Below, one piece after another: positions 27,109 through 36,512 of a stretch of 64,000 nt of DNA. Both the position numbers and the translations under genes were made by a program. The notes below the pieces were generated by a model. It was not told the origin of the DNA and made no database searches. It saw only the letters and a program-made list of their open reading frames with translations. This stretch comes from M55B127 sp034521955. Lineage in GTDB: Bacteria; Bacillota; Halanaerobiia; Halanaerobiales; M55B127. The DNA is taken from contig JAXHLT010000004.1 of NCBI GenBank assembly GCA_034521955.1, positions 62,001 through 126,000 of the forward strand, in the 5' to 3' direction. The number at the start of each line of letters is the position of its first letter. The stretch's first letter is position 1.

Positions 27109-27870
27109 ATGTATACTTTATCTAATAAGGAATGGAATCATATTTTTAATTTAATCTTAAAAACAGGGATGCAGAACACTTTAGACAGTTATATCAATAC
27201 AGTTTTAAAAGAAATTGAAACTTTGATACCTTATTATGCTGCAAATTTTTTTATGTATAACACTAATAAGGAAGTTATGGGTCAACCAAAGTGCATAAAT
27301 ATGAAAAATAGTTTAATTCAAGATTATGAAAAGTATTATCATAAAATAGATGATATAAAAGATAAAACCTTTGATATAAAGGTACCGATAAAAAGCACTA
27401 ATATTATGGACTATAGATACTGGAAAAACACGGAGTACTTCACTGATTTTTTAGCTAAAAACAGATTATATTATTCATGTGGTGTTGATATTCATTATGA
27501 TAATAAGTTATTGGGTACAATTGGATTATTTAGAGAAAAAAGTGATTTAGATTATACAGAAAAAGATTTAATAATATTAAATATAATAAAACCCCATCTA
27601 GCAAATCAGATGTATAAACTGTTTATCTTAAATGGCATATTTAATAATTTGAAAATAAGTAAAAAGTTAGACAAAGGAAAAAATAGATTTAATCTAACAA
27701 ACCGTGAAGTAGATGTAGTAAAACAGATTCTTGATGGGAAAAACAACTATCAGGTAGCAAAGAATTTATTTGTCTCAATTAATACAGTTAAAAAACATCT
27801 AATGAATATCTATAAAAAGGCGGATGTTAATAATAGGACTGAATTAACATCATTAATATTTAATCTTTAA
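27109..27870 (+). CDS. LuxR-family transcriptional regulator
   Basis: 253 residues. The C-terminal LuxR helix-turn-helix is clear (NLTNREVDVVKQILDGKNNY, VAKNLFVSINTVKKHLMNIY, KKADVNNRTEL). The N-terminal 170 residues look like a GAF-type sensory domain (CGVDIHYDNKLLGTIGLFRE) with no phosphoacceptor region. Signal and targets are unknown. It is divergent from the frameshifted exported gene, which could be a target. Confidence 0.82.
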   Translation: MYTLSNKEWNHIFNLILKTGMQNTLDSYINTVLKEIETLIPYYAANFFMYNTNKEVMGQPKCINMKNSLIQDYEKYYHKIDDIKDKTFDIKVPIKSTNIMDYRYWKNTEYFTDFLAKNRLYYSCGVDIHYDNKLLGTIGLFREKSDLDYTEKDLIILNIIKPHLANQMYKLFILNGIFNNLKISKKLDKGKNRFNLTNREVDVVKQILDGKNNYQVAKNLFVSINTVKKHLMNIYKKADVNNRTELTSLIFNL

Positions 27871-27974
27871 TTTAATAGAAAATTAAGTTTCTATATGGAA
27901 GGAAATAAGGCTTCACTTATTGAATAATAACTATAAGTAGTAAATTATCATACCTTATGAGAGGAGGAATAAGA

Positions 27975-28265
27975 ATGGATAATAATTTAGTTTCTAATAT
28001 GAGATATGTCTTAATAAAAGCAAAAAATGCTCATCATAAGTATGAACAAAATGTGTTAGATGGAAAGTTTGATAAAGATTGGTATAAGTGGTATGCGGAC
28101 TTCATTTTAAACAGTAATATTAAAAATGAACTAAAGAAAAATATTACTGAAGAAGAAATGGAAAGTTATCTAAAAGAAGTTACTGATGAGTATAGTGAAA
28201 AAGAACCTGAAGAAGATTGGGAGGATTATACTGCAGAGAAGTTAATCACCCACTTTGTAGAATAG
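27975..28265 (+). CDS. Small acidic protein, unknown
   Basis: 96 residues, mostly helical and acidic, rich in Trp and Tyr in the middle (DWYKWYADFILNS) and ending EEDWEDYTAEKLITHFVE. No membrane segment and no recognised family. The ATG at 27975 has AGGAGG at ideal spacing; an upstream in-frame ATG at 27957 would place the ribosome-binding site inside the gene. It is followed by a hairpin terminator. Confidence 0.65.
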   Translation: MDNNLVSNMRYVLIKAKNAHHKYEQNVLDGKFDKDWYKWYADFILNSNIKNELKKNITEEEMESYLKEVTDEYSEKEPEEDWEDYTAEKLITHFVE

Positions 28266-28273
28266 ATATATTA

Positions 28274-28308
28274 AGGCAGAAAGGAAGAATATACTCTCCT
28301 TTCTGTCT
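28274..28308. terminator. Convergent hairpin terminator
   Basis: AGGCAGAAAGGA (28274-28285) pairs with TCCTTTCTGTCT (28297-28308) with one G-U, making a 12-bp stem between the acidic-protein gene and the convergent DUF2905 gene; it overlaps the DUF2905 stop codon. U-tracts are weak on both sides. Confidence 0.6.
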
Positions 28309-28537
28309 ATAAAAATAATCTAACTAAGTAAATAACTAAGTTTATTATAATAGAGATTATTATCATAGAAGTTATCGGAAAAAAGAACTTAAAGTTTTGC
28401 TTTTCAATCCTAATATCACCCGGCAGCCTACCAAACCAGCTGAGATTAATATCAAAATATGTGAATAAAAAACCTAAAAATGCAATTATTAATCCTATGT
28501 AAATTAAAAACTTTGGCCAGTTAAATTGACTATTCAT
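28307..28537 (-). CDS. DUF2905 family membrane protein
   Basis: 76 residues with two membrane segments (about 8-27 and 52-74) and between them SWFGRLPGDIRIEKQNFKFF, the signature of DUF2905, a widespread small membrane protein of unknown function. Ribosome-binding sequence GAGGAG lies upstream of the ATG at 28537 on the minus strand. No functional link to neighbours is visible. Confidence 0.85.
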   Translation of the reverse strand: MNSQFNWPKFLIYIGLIIAFLGFLFTYFDINLSWFGRLPGDIRIEKQNFKFFFPITSMIIISIIINLVIYLVRLFL

Positions 28538-28620
28538 ATTATCAATCTCCTCAATTATTGTTTACTATCTATATTATATTAATATCTCCTATATATTTCA
28601 ATAAAGAGAAGAGGCTAAAA

Positions 28621-29937
28621 ATGTCTGATAAATTAGATATAAATGATTTAAAAAAGAAACACCCGCTCTTAGATAAAATAATTAAAACTAAAGAGGTTTT
28701 ATGGATTAATCCTGATTATAATAAAGAAGATAATTCTGAAAACTTTAATTTAAGACTTGAAGATATAATTGATGCTGATCAAAGGTTAAAAAGATTTGCA
28801 CCCTATATAAAAAAAGTTTTTTTAGAAACAGAACCCTCTGAAGGTATAATAGAATCAAAGCTGCAAGAATTAAATTCTTTTAAATCAGTATTAAATGAAC
28901 TTTTTAATATTGACCTTAAAGGAAATTTTTTTGTAAAAAGAGATGATAGTTTACCTATTGCAGGTTCAATTAAGGCACGTGGCGGTATTTATGAGGTTTT
29001 AAAACATGCTGAAGAATTAGCCTTGGATAATAATTTAATAGATATAGATAATAACTATGAAATTTTTGCAAAAGAAAAATTCAAAAAGTTTTTTTCTAAT
29101 TATTCAATACAAGTTGGATCTACCGGAAATTTAGGCCTAAGTATTGGTATCATGGGTTCTACATTAGGCTTTAAAACAACTGTACATATGTCTAATGATG
29201 CCAAAGAGTGGAAAAAAGAACTCTTAAGAAAAAATAATGTGCTTGTCAGAGAATATCAATCAGATTACAGTCTTGCAGTAAAAAAAGGAAGAGAAGAATC
29301 CAAAAGTAATCCTAGATCATATTTTATTGATGATGAAAAATCAAAAGATTTGTTTTTAGGTTATGCAGTTGCTGCTCTTAGACTAAAAGAACAGTTCAAA
29401 AAACAAAACATAAAAATTGACCGTAACAATCCACTTATTGTCTATCTTCCTTGTGGAGTTGGTGGAGGTCCGGGTGGAATTTGTTATGGCCTTAAAAAAG
29501 TGTTTGCTGATAATGTATACTGTTTTTTTGCTGAACCTACCCATTCACCTGCAATGTTAATCGGCATGTTAACCGGTCTACATGATAAAATATCAGTTCA
29601 AGACTTTGGTATTGATAATATAACACAAGCAGATGGATTAGCAGTTGGAACTCCTTCAGCTTTTGTAGGAAAGATTATGAAAAATCTTTTAAGTGGAATC
29701 TATACTATTTCAGATGACAGGTTATTTACTTTATTAAAAGAAGTTTTTGAACATGAAAATATTAAATTAGAACCGTCTGCATTAGCAGGATTTTACGGAC
29801 CTGTTGTATTAAACAAAAGAAATAATTTAAATAAATATAAAAAAATAGTGCAAAATAAAGAAGCAATACATCTAATTTGGTCGACAGGTGGAAGTATGGT
29901 ACCAGAAGATGAGTTTAATAAATACTTAGATAAATAG
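28621..29937 (+). CDS. dsdA: D-serine dehydratase
   Basis: About 438 residues, the normal length of DsdA, a PLP enzyme that converts D-serine to pyruvate and ammonia. The PLP lysine lies in AGSIKARGG, the phosphate-binding region is VGSTGNLGLSIGIMGS, and the glycine-rich loop is CGVGGGPGG. The first 50 residues (KKHPLLDKIIKTKEVLWINP) also match the family. I prefer ATG 28621, preceded by AGAAGAGG, over an in-frame upstream ATG. It stands alone with no permease or regulator. Confidence 0.92.
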   Translation: MSDKLDINDLKKKHPLLDKIIKTKEVLWINPDYNKEDNSENFNLRLEDIIDADQRLKRFAPYIKKVFLETEPSEGIIESKLQELNSFKSVLNELFNIDLKGNFFVKRDDSLPIAGSIKARGGIYEVLKHAEELALDNNLIDIDNNYEIFAKEKFKKFFSNYSIQVGSTGNLGLSIGIMGSTLGFKTTVHMSNDAKEWKKELLRKNNVLVREYQSDYSLAVKKGREESKSNPRSYFIDDEKSKDLFLGYAVAALRLKEQFKKQNIKIDRNNPLIVYLPCGVGGGPGGICYGLKKVFADNVYCFFAEPTHSPAMLIGMLTGLHDKISVQDFGIDNITQADGLAVGTPSAFVGKIMKNLLSGIYTISDDRLFTLLKEVFEHENIKLEPSALAGFYGPVVLNKRNNLNKYKKIVQNKEAIHLIWSTGGSMVPEDEFNKYLDK

Positions 29938-29956
29938 GATTAGGGAGTAGTTGAAT

Positions 29957-31606
29957 ATGAAAAACATACTAAAAAAACATTTTTTTACAAAAATACAAAG
30001 AGAAAAATAGAACAATATTTATAATAATTTTAGCCTATATATTAGCAGGTTTTTTGGTATATTATACAGGTGGGACAAGACAAAGTTACCTACATATAAT
30101 ATATATACCTATTTTAATAACTGCTTACTATTATAAAAGACTAGGTGGTTTTTTAGCAGGAATTGCTGCTGGTATAATATTGGGTCCCTTTATGCCACTT
30201 AATACGGAAACAATGTTAATGCAGGAAGCTGTAAACTGGTTGTTTAGAATGCTATCTTTTATACTTATAGGAACATTTGCCGGTTTATTATTTGATCATT
30301 TAGAGGATCAACTAGAAAAAATTAATCAAATAGCATATTATGAGGAAAATACTGGTCTACCTAATAAAACCAAATTTAAACAAGTGGTTGCTAATAAAGT
30401 AAAAAGGAAGGAAGAATTTCATGTTATTATATTGAGTATAAATAACTATTCAGATATATATAAAGTTATCGGTTCTAAAAATTTTCCTAGGTTTATTAAA
30501 AAGATGGTAAATAATATCAAAAAATATAAAGAATTTGATAGCAATCTCTATTATATAAATGATAGTAAGTATGTAATGTTTGTAAAGAAATTTAAAAAAG
30601 ATGAAATGATAAAAAAATTAAGAGACTTTAATAATTTTTTAAATAAACCTGTGGAATTTGAAAATATATCTATTTTTACTGATATAGTAATGGGAGTTTC
30701 AACATATCCTGAAACAGGAAATAGCTGTGACCAATTAATTGAAAGGGCCTTTTTGGCTCTTGAAAAAGTAGATAGAAAGAAAATAAACTTCTGGATATTT
30801 GAAGAAACTGAAATAGATATAAACTATAACAATATAGAATTATTAGGTGATGTTGATAATTCTTTAAAAAATGATCACTTTGAACTATATTATCAACCTA
30901 AGATCAACTTAAAAAATGATACGATAGATACTTATGAAGCATTAATTAGATGGAATCATCCTCAGAAAGGTTTTATTGAACCAAGAGAGTTTATTTCTAA
31001 AGTAGAACAAAGTAGTTTAATTGAACCTTTAACAGAATGGGTTGTAAAAAGAAGTATTGAAGATATTAAATCAAAAAAAGATATTTTCAATGATGAAAAC
31101 ATAAATATAGGAATTAATATTTCAGCCCGTAACTTTCAGGATCCACTCTTTATAGATATGTTATTTAATAACTTTGAGAAATATAATTTTGACCCTGCAA
31201 AATTTGCAATTGAGATAACTGAAACTGATTTAATGTTAGATATGGAAACAAACATAAAAAAACTTAATCAATTGAGAGCTAAGGGTGTAAAAATATATTT
31301 AGATGACTTTGGAAAAGGCTATTCTTCATTAAAGTATTTAAAAAATTACCAATTGATTTTATTAAAATTGATATATCATTTATTAGTGGAATAGAAGAGA
31401 CTCAAGCAAAGAGAGATATTGTGCTTTCTATTATTAGGTTAAGCCATGCACTGGATATGAATGTTGTAGCTGAGGGAGTAGAAACAAAAACCCAGCTAGA
31501 TTATTTAAAAGAAGTGGGTTGTGATTATGCTCAGGGATATTATTTTACAAAACCTGGTAGTAAAGAGGATATGGCGAAGTGGGTAGTTGAATATAATAAT
31601 AAATAA
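29957..31606 (+). pseudogene. Membrane protein with degenerate GGDEF and EAL domains, frameshifted twice
   Basis: A protein of about 549 residues is recovered by removing one T from the T-run near 29990 and adding one base near 31346. It has an N-terminal region of several membrane helices (about 1-110), a degenerate GGDEF domain (INDSKY in place of GGDEF) and a complete EAL phosphodiesterase domain: EALIRW, NISARNF, EITETD, DDFGKGYSSL, FIKID, AEGVET, QGYYF. The catalytic set looks intact, so if translated it would hydrolyse c-di-GMP. Both breaks lie in or beside homopolymers. Confidence 0.85.
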
Positions 31607-31630
31607 AAATAAAGTGTGATAAATCAAAGA

Positions 31631-31670
31631 AAAAGTGAGTGCAGTTTAACTACCTTGCACTCACTTTTTT
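31631..31670. terminator. Convergent terminator between EAL gene and cysE
   Basis: AAAAGTGAGTGCA (from 31631) pairs with TGCACTCACTTTT (to about 31669) around an 11-12 base loop, with T-runs on both strands. It overlaps the last codons of cysE. A strong bidirectional intrinsic terminator. Confidence 0.85.
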
Positions 31671-32210
31671 ATATTTATCTTCTTTAACAATTCTAATCTT
31701 TTTATTAACTTCAGCTGGAATACCGATAACAGTAGTATTTTCCTTGACATCATCTAATACAACTGCATTAGCACCAATTTTTGCTCCATCATTTACTGTA
31801 ATTGGACCAAGCACTTTTGAACCAGCACCAATTAAGACATGATTTTTTATAGTAGGATGCCTTTTGAATTTTTTTTCTTTACCAGTAGCTCCGAGTGTTA
31901 CTCCGTGGTAAATCACTACATCCTCACCTATTTCAGTGGTTTCTCCAATTACAACTCCGTGTCCGTGATCTATAAACACTTTATTACTCAACTTTGCTCC
32001 TGGATGTATTTCAATTCCGGTTAAAAACCTACCAATCTGTGAAATCATACGAGCAATAAAGTACATCTTTTTATTATATAGTTTATGTGCAACTTTATAT
32101 AAGATCTGGGCATGAACAGAAGGATATAAAAATAGTACTTCTGCAAATGACTTAGCAGCCGGATCTTTTTTTATTGTATAGTTAACAATTGTTTTAATAT
32201 ATTTAATCAT
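31650..32210 (-). CDS. cysE: Serine O-acetyltransferase
   Basis: 186 residues ending in left-handed beta-helix hexapeptide repeats. Diagnostic strings are IHPGAKLSNKVFIDHGHGVV, GETTEIGEDVVIYHGVTLGA and HPTIKNHVLIGAGSKVLGP; the His of DHGHG is catalytic. It makes O-acetylserine from serine and acetyl-CoA, the substrate of the adjacent cysteine synthase. The ATG at 32210 on the minus strand follows AAAAAGGAGG, 15 bases inside the cysK 3' end region. Shares the T-box leader with cysK. Confidence 0.93.
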   Translation of the reverse strand: MIKYIKTIVNYTIKKDPAAKSFAEVLFLYPSVHAQILYKVAHKLYNKKMYFIARMISQIGRFLTGIEIHPGAKLSNKVFIDHGHGVVIGETTEIGEDVVIYHGVTLGATGKEKKFKRHPTIKNHVLIGAGSKVLGPITVNDGAKIGANAVVLDDVKENTTVIGIPAEVNKKIRIVKEDKYKKVSAR

Positions 32211-32224
32211 CTTGAACCTCCTTT

Positions 32225-33124
32225 TTAATAATCGACGATTGAGAGATACTTCCAACCGCTGTCAGGTGAAACAGTAACAATCTTTTTGTTTTTATATTTT
32301 CTAGCTGCTTTTACTGCTGCAGCTACATTTGCACCACTTGAGATACCAGTGAATAGCCCTTCTTTTTTTACTAATTCTTTAGTATAATCATAAGCTTCTT
32401 CATTTTTAACAGTTATTATTTCATCAAGCACTGAAGTATCCATAATTGCTGGTATAAAGCCTGCTCCAATACCCTGAATTTTATGTGAACCTGGTTTTTG
32501 TCCAGAAAGTACAGCAGAGTTTGAAGGCTCAACAGCAATTATTTTAATATCTTTATTGTATTCCTTTAATTTCTTGCCAACACCGGTAATCGTACCACCT
32601 GTGCCAACTCCTGCAACAAAAATATCTATATCAGATAACTGTTCAATAATTTCAGGACCAGTGTTTTCATAATGAGATAAAACATTTCCTTTATTTTTAA
32701 ATTGATCAAGCATTACGTAATCATTTTCTTTGCTTAGTTTTTTAGCTAGTTCAATTGAACCATTCATTCCTTTGTTACCATCAGTTAAGATGATTTCTGC
32801 TCCATACATCTTCATTATCTTTCTTCTTTCCTTAGACATTGTGTCAGGCATAACAAGTATTGATTTATAGCCTTTAAGTTTGCTGATTAGGGCAATTGCA
32901 ATCCCTGTGTTACCACTGGTAGGTTCTATTACAGTACTGTTTTCTTTTAGGTGACCTGCTTCTTCAGCTAGTTCAAACATTTTTTTAACAGGTCTATCTT
33001 TAATTGATCCACCGGGATTGTTCCCTTCCAGTTTTACAAAAATATCAGATCTTAAGCCTTTTGTCAATTTATTTAGTTTTACCATCTTTGTATTACCGAT
33101 TAATTCTATAACATTGTTTAACAT
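32225..33124 (-). CDS. cysK: Cysteine synthase
   Basis: 299 residues, a fold-type II PLP enzyme that makes cysteine from O-acetylserine and sulfide. PLP lysine is in NPGGSIKDRPV; TSGNTGIAIA binds the substrate carboxylate; GTGGTITGVG holds the phosphate. Starts at 33124 on the minus strand after GAGGAGG and runs into cysE as a two-gene operon. A cysteine T-box precedes it, so it should be induced when charged tRNA-Cys is low. Confidence 0.94.
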   Translation of the reverse strand: MLNNVIELIGNTKMVKLNKLTKGLRSDIFVKLEGNNPGGSIKDRPVKKMFELAEEAGHLKENSTVIEPTSGNTGIAIALISKLKGYKSILVMPDTMSKERRKIMKMYGAEIILTDGNKGMNGSIELAKKLSKENDYVMLDQFKNKGNVLSHYENTGPEIIEQLSDIDIFVAGVGTGGTITGVGKKLKEYNKDIKIIAVEPSNSAVLSGQKPGSHKIQGIGAGFIPAIMDTSVLDEIITVKNEEAYDYTKELVKKEGLFTGISSGANVAAAVKAARKYKNKKIVTVSPDSGWKYLSIVDY

Positions 33125-33152
33125 TATAATTGATTCCTCCTCAAAAAAATAT

Positions 33153-33400
33153 AAAAAACCGCCCTTATATAATATAAAGGCGGTTTAAACTCGCGGTTCC
33201 ACTTTAATTTTTACTTATTTTTAGGTACTGTCATACCCTAATCACTATAACGGGTGATAATCCGGTGTAGACCTACTTAGTTCGGCACACAGCTCCAAAG
33301 GGCACTTCCCAAATAAAAGAAATTCAGAAACTCTCAGCCTGGGTTTCCTCTCTGTAAAACTTCCTTTAAGGTACTTTCCTTTTTCCAAGCTTTTTAATTA
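33153..33400 (-). promoter_or_regulatory. T-box leader of cysK-cysE, probably cysteine-specific
   Basis: Read on the minus strand, the T-box core is AAAGTGGAACCGCGAG (33205-33190), followed by a terminator hairpin (33185-33157, AACCGCC...GGCGGTT) and a U-run. Upstream, the segment GTGTGCCGAACTAAGTAGG has the layout of the specifier loop side of stem I, with TGC (33287-33285), a cysteine codon, in the specifier position. This matches the downstream genes. The 5' limit near 33400 is approximate. Confidence 0.88.
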
Positions 33401-33540
33401 TGTTGATTTATTCATAAGTATAGTATAGTTGAGCAAGCTTGTCAAGTTATACAATATATTCTGAAAATTTATACATTAAAGGTAATTTCATATAAATGAG
33501 CCTTGAATTGACAGTATTAATAACAATATAAAAAAGACTT

Positions 33541-33637
33541 TACCCCATTTTTGTTGAATATAGTTAATAGGAAAAAACAAAAATACTCACAAAAAAGAGG
33601 TGAAACCTATTAATAACTATATTCAACAACTGGGGTA
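33541..33637. repeat. Large imperfect inverted repeat beside IS remnant
   Basis: The arms 33541-33571 and 33606-33637 are near-perfect reverse complements, sharing TACCCCA, GTTGAATATAGTTA and ATAGG with small insertions between, around a 34-base A-rich loop. The right arm lies just upstream of the transposase remnant and follows AAAAGAGGTGAAA, which looks like its old ribosome-binding site. It may be a terminal repeat of the element or a leader hairpin limiting transposase expression. Confidence 0.7.
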
Positions 33638-33639
33638 GT

Positions 33640-34220
33640 AAACTTGATTAGCACCATAATAAGTTAACCTGGTTTGGCTGGAAAGTCCATCTGGCAGTAG
33701 ATACTACAAGTGAACTACCGCTTGCAATCTCTATAACACCAGCCAATAAAAGCGATGGCGATAAGGCTTTACCCCTAGTACAAAAAGTCAGCCGGCTATT
33801 ATGATTACAAAAAAACTTCTGTCTGCAGTGCTGGTCACAAGATGGTCTACTGGGGTCATTACAATGGAGATAACAAATTTAGATGTCCGCATGTCTGTGG
33901 CAAAGTAGACTGCGTACATGGATCTGCCTGGTGTTTAAGATTCAAATTATGGTTCTGTTACTAAAACAAGGCCTAAACAGGATCCACGCTATAGTTCGAT
34001 TCCCCATTGTGGATCAAGTAATTGGGAGAACATTTATGACGAAAGAACCAGTGTTGAAAGGACCTTTTCTAGGTTAAAAGAAAATCTTGGCTTGAAAAAT
34101 ATAAGGGTTAAAGGAAAAAAGAAAGTCATGACCCATATATTGTTAAGCAGCATTAGTTTGATTGCTGCCAAGATATCAACAGTAAAAGTTAATAATCAGC
34201 AACAAGAACAAGCTGCCTAG
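33640..34220 (+). pseudogene. Decayed DDE transposase (IS5/IS1182-like)
   Basis: Fragments of a DDE transposase in several frames. The first reads LTWFGWKVHLAVDTTSELPL followed by AISITPANKSDGDKALPLVQ; the last reads DERTSVERTFSRLKENLGLK and ends KISTVKVNNQQQEQAA with a stop near 34220. Stops and frame changes lie between, and the N-terminal region is missing, so it cannot make an active enzyme. Family placement is approximate. It marks an old insertion downstream of the cys T-box. Confidence 0.75.
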
Positions 34221-34577
34221 ATTTAGATATTTTGAAAGATATTATCTACTTACCCAGGATATCTATACCTAATTGGTCTGGAATATATTGTAAATTAGCA
34301 GTTTGAACTAAATTTACTTATGTTCAAGGAAAAATCAACTTGACCGATTCAAAAATTTTTTAAGAACTAAATAAGGCAATTATGAAAGAGCCTTATAGTA
34401 ATAAAGAAATACTTTTTTTAAAAATTTCCACGTAGAATAAAGTAATATTATGAATATTATGTATAAAAATAGATGTATTTTGCAATTTATGATATACTAC
34501 TAACATAATTTGCTGATTAAACACATTAGAATATGTCCCCAAATGAAAAGAAAATCTTTTGGACTGGGGTGAACTCA
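34221..34577. other. Gene-free stretch after IS remnant
   Basis: No coding sequence, RNA or clear promoter is seen in these 357 bases. They are probably the trailing edge of the decayed insertion plus the upstream region of the CPBP gene. No terminal inverted repeat matching 33541-33637 was found here. Confidence 0.5.
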
Positions 34578-35262
34578 ATGAGTAAAAAATTATTTTATGT
34601 ATGGACAGTTGCAGCATTATTTTTATTATTCTACCAATCACAACTATTTGGAACAGATACTCCATTATATACTATCATTTGGCTTATCTTTAACATTTCT
34701 TGTGGTTTTATTATCAAGTGATTCTAAGTATGCTGGTTTTACAAAGGTGAAATTCAGTGAATTTCTTTTAGTGTTTTTTTTAAACCTTATCTTTTTGGCT
34801 GCAATATTTGTTGTTTTAGAACCGCTTTCCGGAACATTTAGGCTTGTAATTGATAAAACAATTAGAAGTCCATTAATTGATCCTGCTTATTATTGGATAA
34901 CAAGATATGAGGGATGGAAAGGGGTTGGAGGGTTCTTTTTAACAAACTTTATTATATTAATCTTTGCAGAAGAAATATTTTTTAGGGGATTTTTAATTCA
35001 ATACATATCTCTAAAAATGAATAAGTTTTGGGGAGTATTGATTCAGGCCTTTATCTTTTTATTTTTTATTGTAATTTTAAATTTTAACTTACCACCAGTA
35101 GAAAATTATATATTTCTTGTTGGATATTCATTTTTTGGCCGAGGAATAATCGGAGGTTGGGCTGCAGCTCGAACAGATAGTATCTGGCCGTCCTTATTTG
35201 CAGTTACAATTGTTAATACCTTGATTATTGTATTTTATTTTTACTATCCATTTATATTATAA
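34578..35262 (+). pseudogene. CPBP-family intramembrane protease, frameshifted
   Basis: The ATG at 34578 (after GACTGGGGTGA) starts MSKKLFYVWTVAALFLLF and the frame ends at 34721. Skipping one base near 34682 joins it to a second frame that runs to 35262, giving about 227 residues with several membrane helices. The second part has the CPBP (Rce1-type) glutamate motif EEIFFRGFL. The second conserved motif is weak. Function is unknown; related proteins process or protect against peptides. Confidence 0.72.
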
Positions 35263-35282
35263 AATCTAAATACTTAGTTAAT

Positions 35283-35313
35283 AGACTGCTCAAATTAAGC
35301 AGTCTTTTTCTTT
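35283..35313 (+). terminator. Intrinsic terminator after CPBP gene
   Basis: AGACTGCT (35283-35290) pairs with AGCAGTCT (35298-35305) and is followed by TTTTTCTTTTT. Confidence 0.88.
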
Positions 35314-35368
35314 TTAATAAAGGATTTCTAATATAATATAATAATATATACATTAGGATGTGATAGAT

Positions 35369-36118
35369 ATGGATGATATTATATACTCCCTTGGTTGGGA
35401 TGTCGGGGGCTGGATGGGTAAAAATAATAGTTTTGTTTTAATAAAAGCAGTAAATAATAGTATTGATAAGTGGTTCTATTTAGAAAACAACTTTCAAATC
35501 AAGGAGAATAATCTTTTTGAGCTTGAAGAAGTAATATATGAATTAACAGATGATTATTATAAAAAAGAGATGAACTTAGTAGTTGGTATTGATGCCCCCT
35601 TAACTTTTCCAAAGGATTTTATTACATTTTTAAAAAATGAAAAAGAATATATCAAAAAACCAAAGTTAGAGATATATAATAATCTTGCCTATAGAGATAC
35701 TGACCGCTATATATATGAAAAGTACAACAAAAAGCCGCTTTCAGCATCCTTTGATAGATTAGGAAATAATGCGACAGTTGCGATGAGTCACCTTAGATAC
35801 TGGAGTAAGGAATATGATATTAATCAAGAGATTAGATTTAAAAAAGATAAGATAAATGTAATAGAAACCTATCCTGCTTTAGTAAAACCCGGTAAGTATA
35901 AAAAAGCATTTTCAAAAATAGATAAGATAATACCAGATGGTATTAAACATGGTACAGACACCTATGATGCAGCTTTATGTGCATTAATGGCCATACAGTT
36001 TGGATATAGAAATCGTTTTAAGGGTCTGCCTACTTTAGTATATCCACCAAAAAATAATAGTATTTATGAAAAAGAAGGTTGGATTTATCATTTTGATTTA
36101 GACCAAATTAAACAATAG
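35369..36118 (+). CDS. DUF429 family protein (RNase H-like fold)
   Basis: About 249 residues of the DUF429 family, predicted RNase H-like nucleases of unknown role. Conserved features are the N-terminal GWDVGGWMG, the acidic GIDAPLTFP, FDRLGNNATVAMSHLRYW, VIETYPALV and the C-terminal HGTDTYDAALCALMA. The ATG at 35369 is preceded by AGGATG at good spacing, better than the in-frame GTG at 35360. mgsA follows 11 bases after the stop, probably in one transcript. Confidence 0.8.
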   Translation: MDDIIYSLGWDVGGWMGKNNSFVLIKAVNNSIDKWFYLENNFQIKENNLFELEEVIYELTDDYYKKEMNLVVGIDAPLTFPKDFITFLKNEKEYIKKPKLEIYNNLAYRDTDRYIYEKYNKKPLSASFDRLGNNATVAMSHLRYWSKEYDINQEIRFKKDKINVIETYPALVKPGKYKKAFSKIDKIIPDGIKHGTDTYDAALCALMAIQFGYRNRFKGLPTLVYPPKNNSIYEKEGWIYHFDLDQIKQ

Positions 36119-36129
36119 GAGTTGATTAA

Positions 36130-36498
36130 ATGTTTAGAATTGCATTAATTGCTCATGATGAGAAAAAAGATGATATGGTTGATTTTGTAAAAAATCATCT
36201 TGAACTGCTTAAGAACTGTAACTTAATAGCAACTGGTACAACAGGTAAAATAATTAACCAAAAAACAAAGTTAAAGGTCAAAAGAATGGCCTCTGGACCA
36301 TTAGGAGGAGATCAAATGATTGGTGCTGAAGTTGCTAAGAATAATTTAGACTGTATCATCTTTTTAAGAGATCCTTTAACATCACATCCCCATGAACCTG
36401 ATATTACAGGGCTGCTTAGAGTATGTGATGTCCATAATGTACCTCTGGCAACTAATCTAAAAACAGCTGATTTAGTTTTAGAAGGATTATTGGAATAA
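36130..36498 (+). CDS. mgsA: Methylglyoxal synthase
   Basis: 122 residues, a typical MgsA, which turns dihydroxyacetone phosphate into methylglyoxal and phosphate, a bypass used when sugar phosphates build up. Substrate-binding motifs are IALIAHDEKKDDMV, ATGTTGK, SGPLGGDQMIGAEV and FLRDPLTSHPHEPDI. AGGAG precedes the start. No methylglyoxal detoxification gene is adjacent. Confidence 0.95.
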   Translation: MFRIALIAHDEKKDDMVDFVKNHLELLKNCNLIATGTTGKIINQKTKLKVKRMASGPLGGDQMIGAEVAKNNLDCIIFLRDPLTSHPHEPDITGLLRVCDVHNVPLATNLKTADLVLEGLLE

Positions 36499-36512
36499 AA
36501 AGAATATTGAGA

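Noticed and set aside
33883..34077. Short plus-strand reading frame in the IS remnant
   Set aside because: It is out of frame with the recognisable transposase pieces and has no ribosome-binding site.
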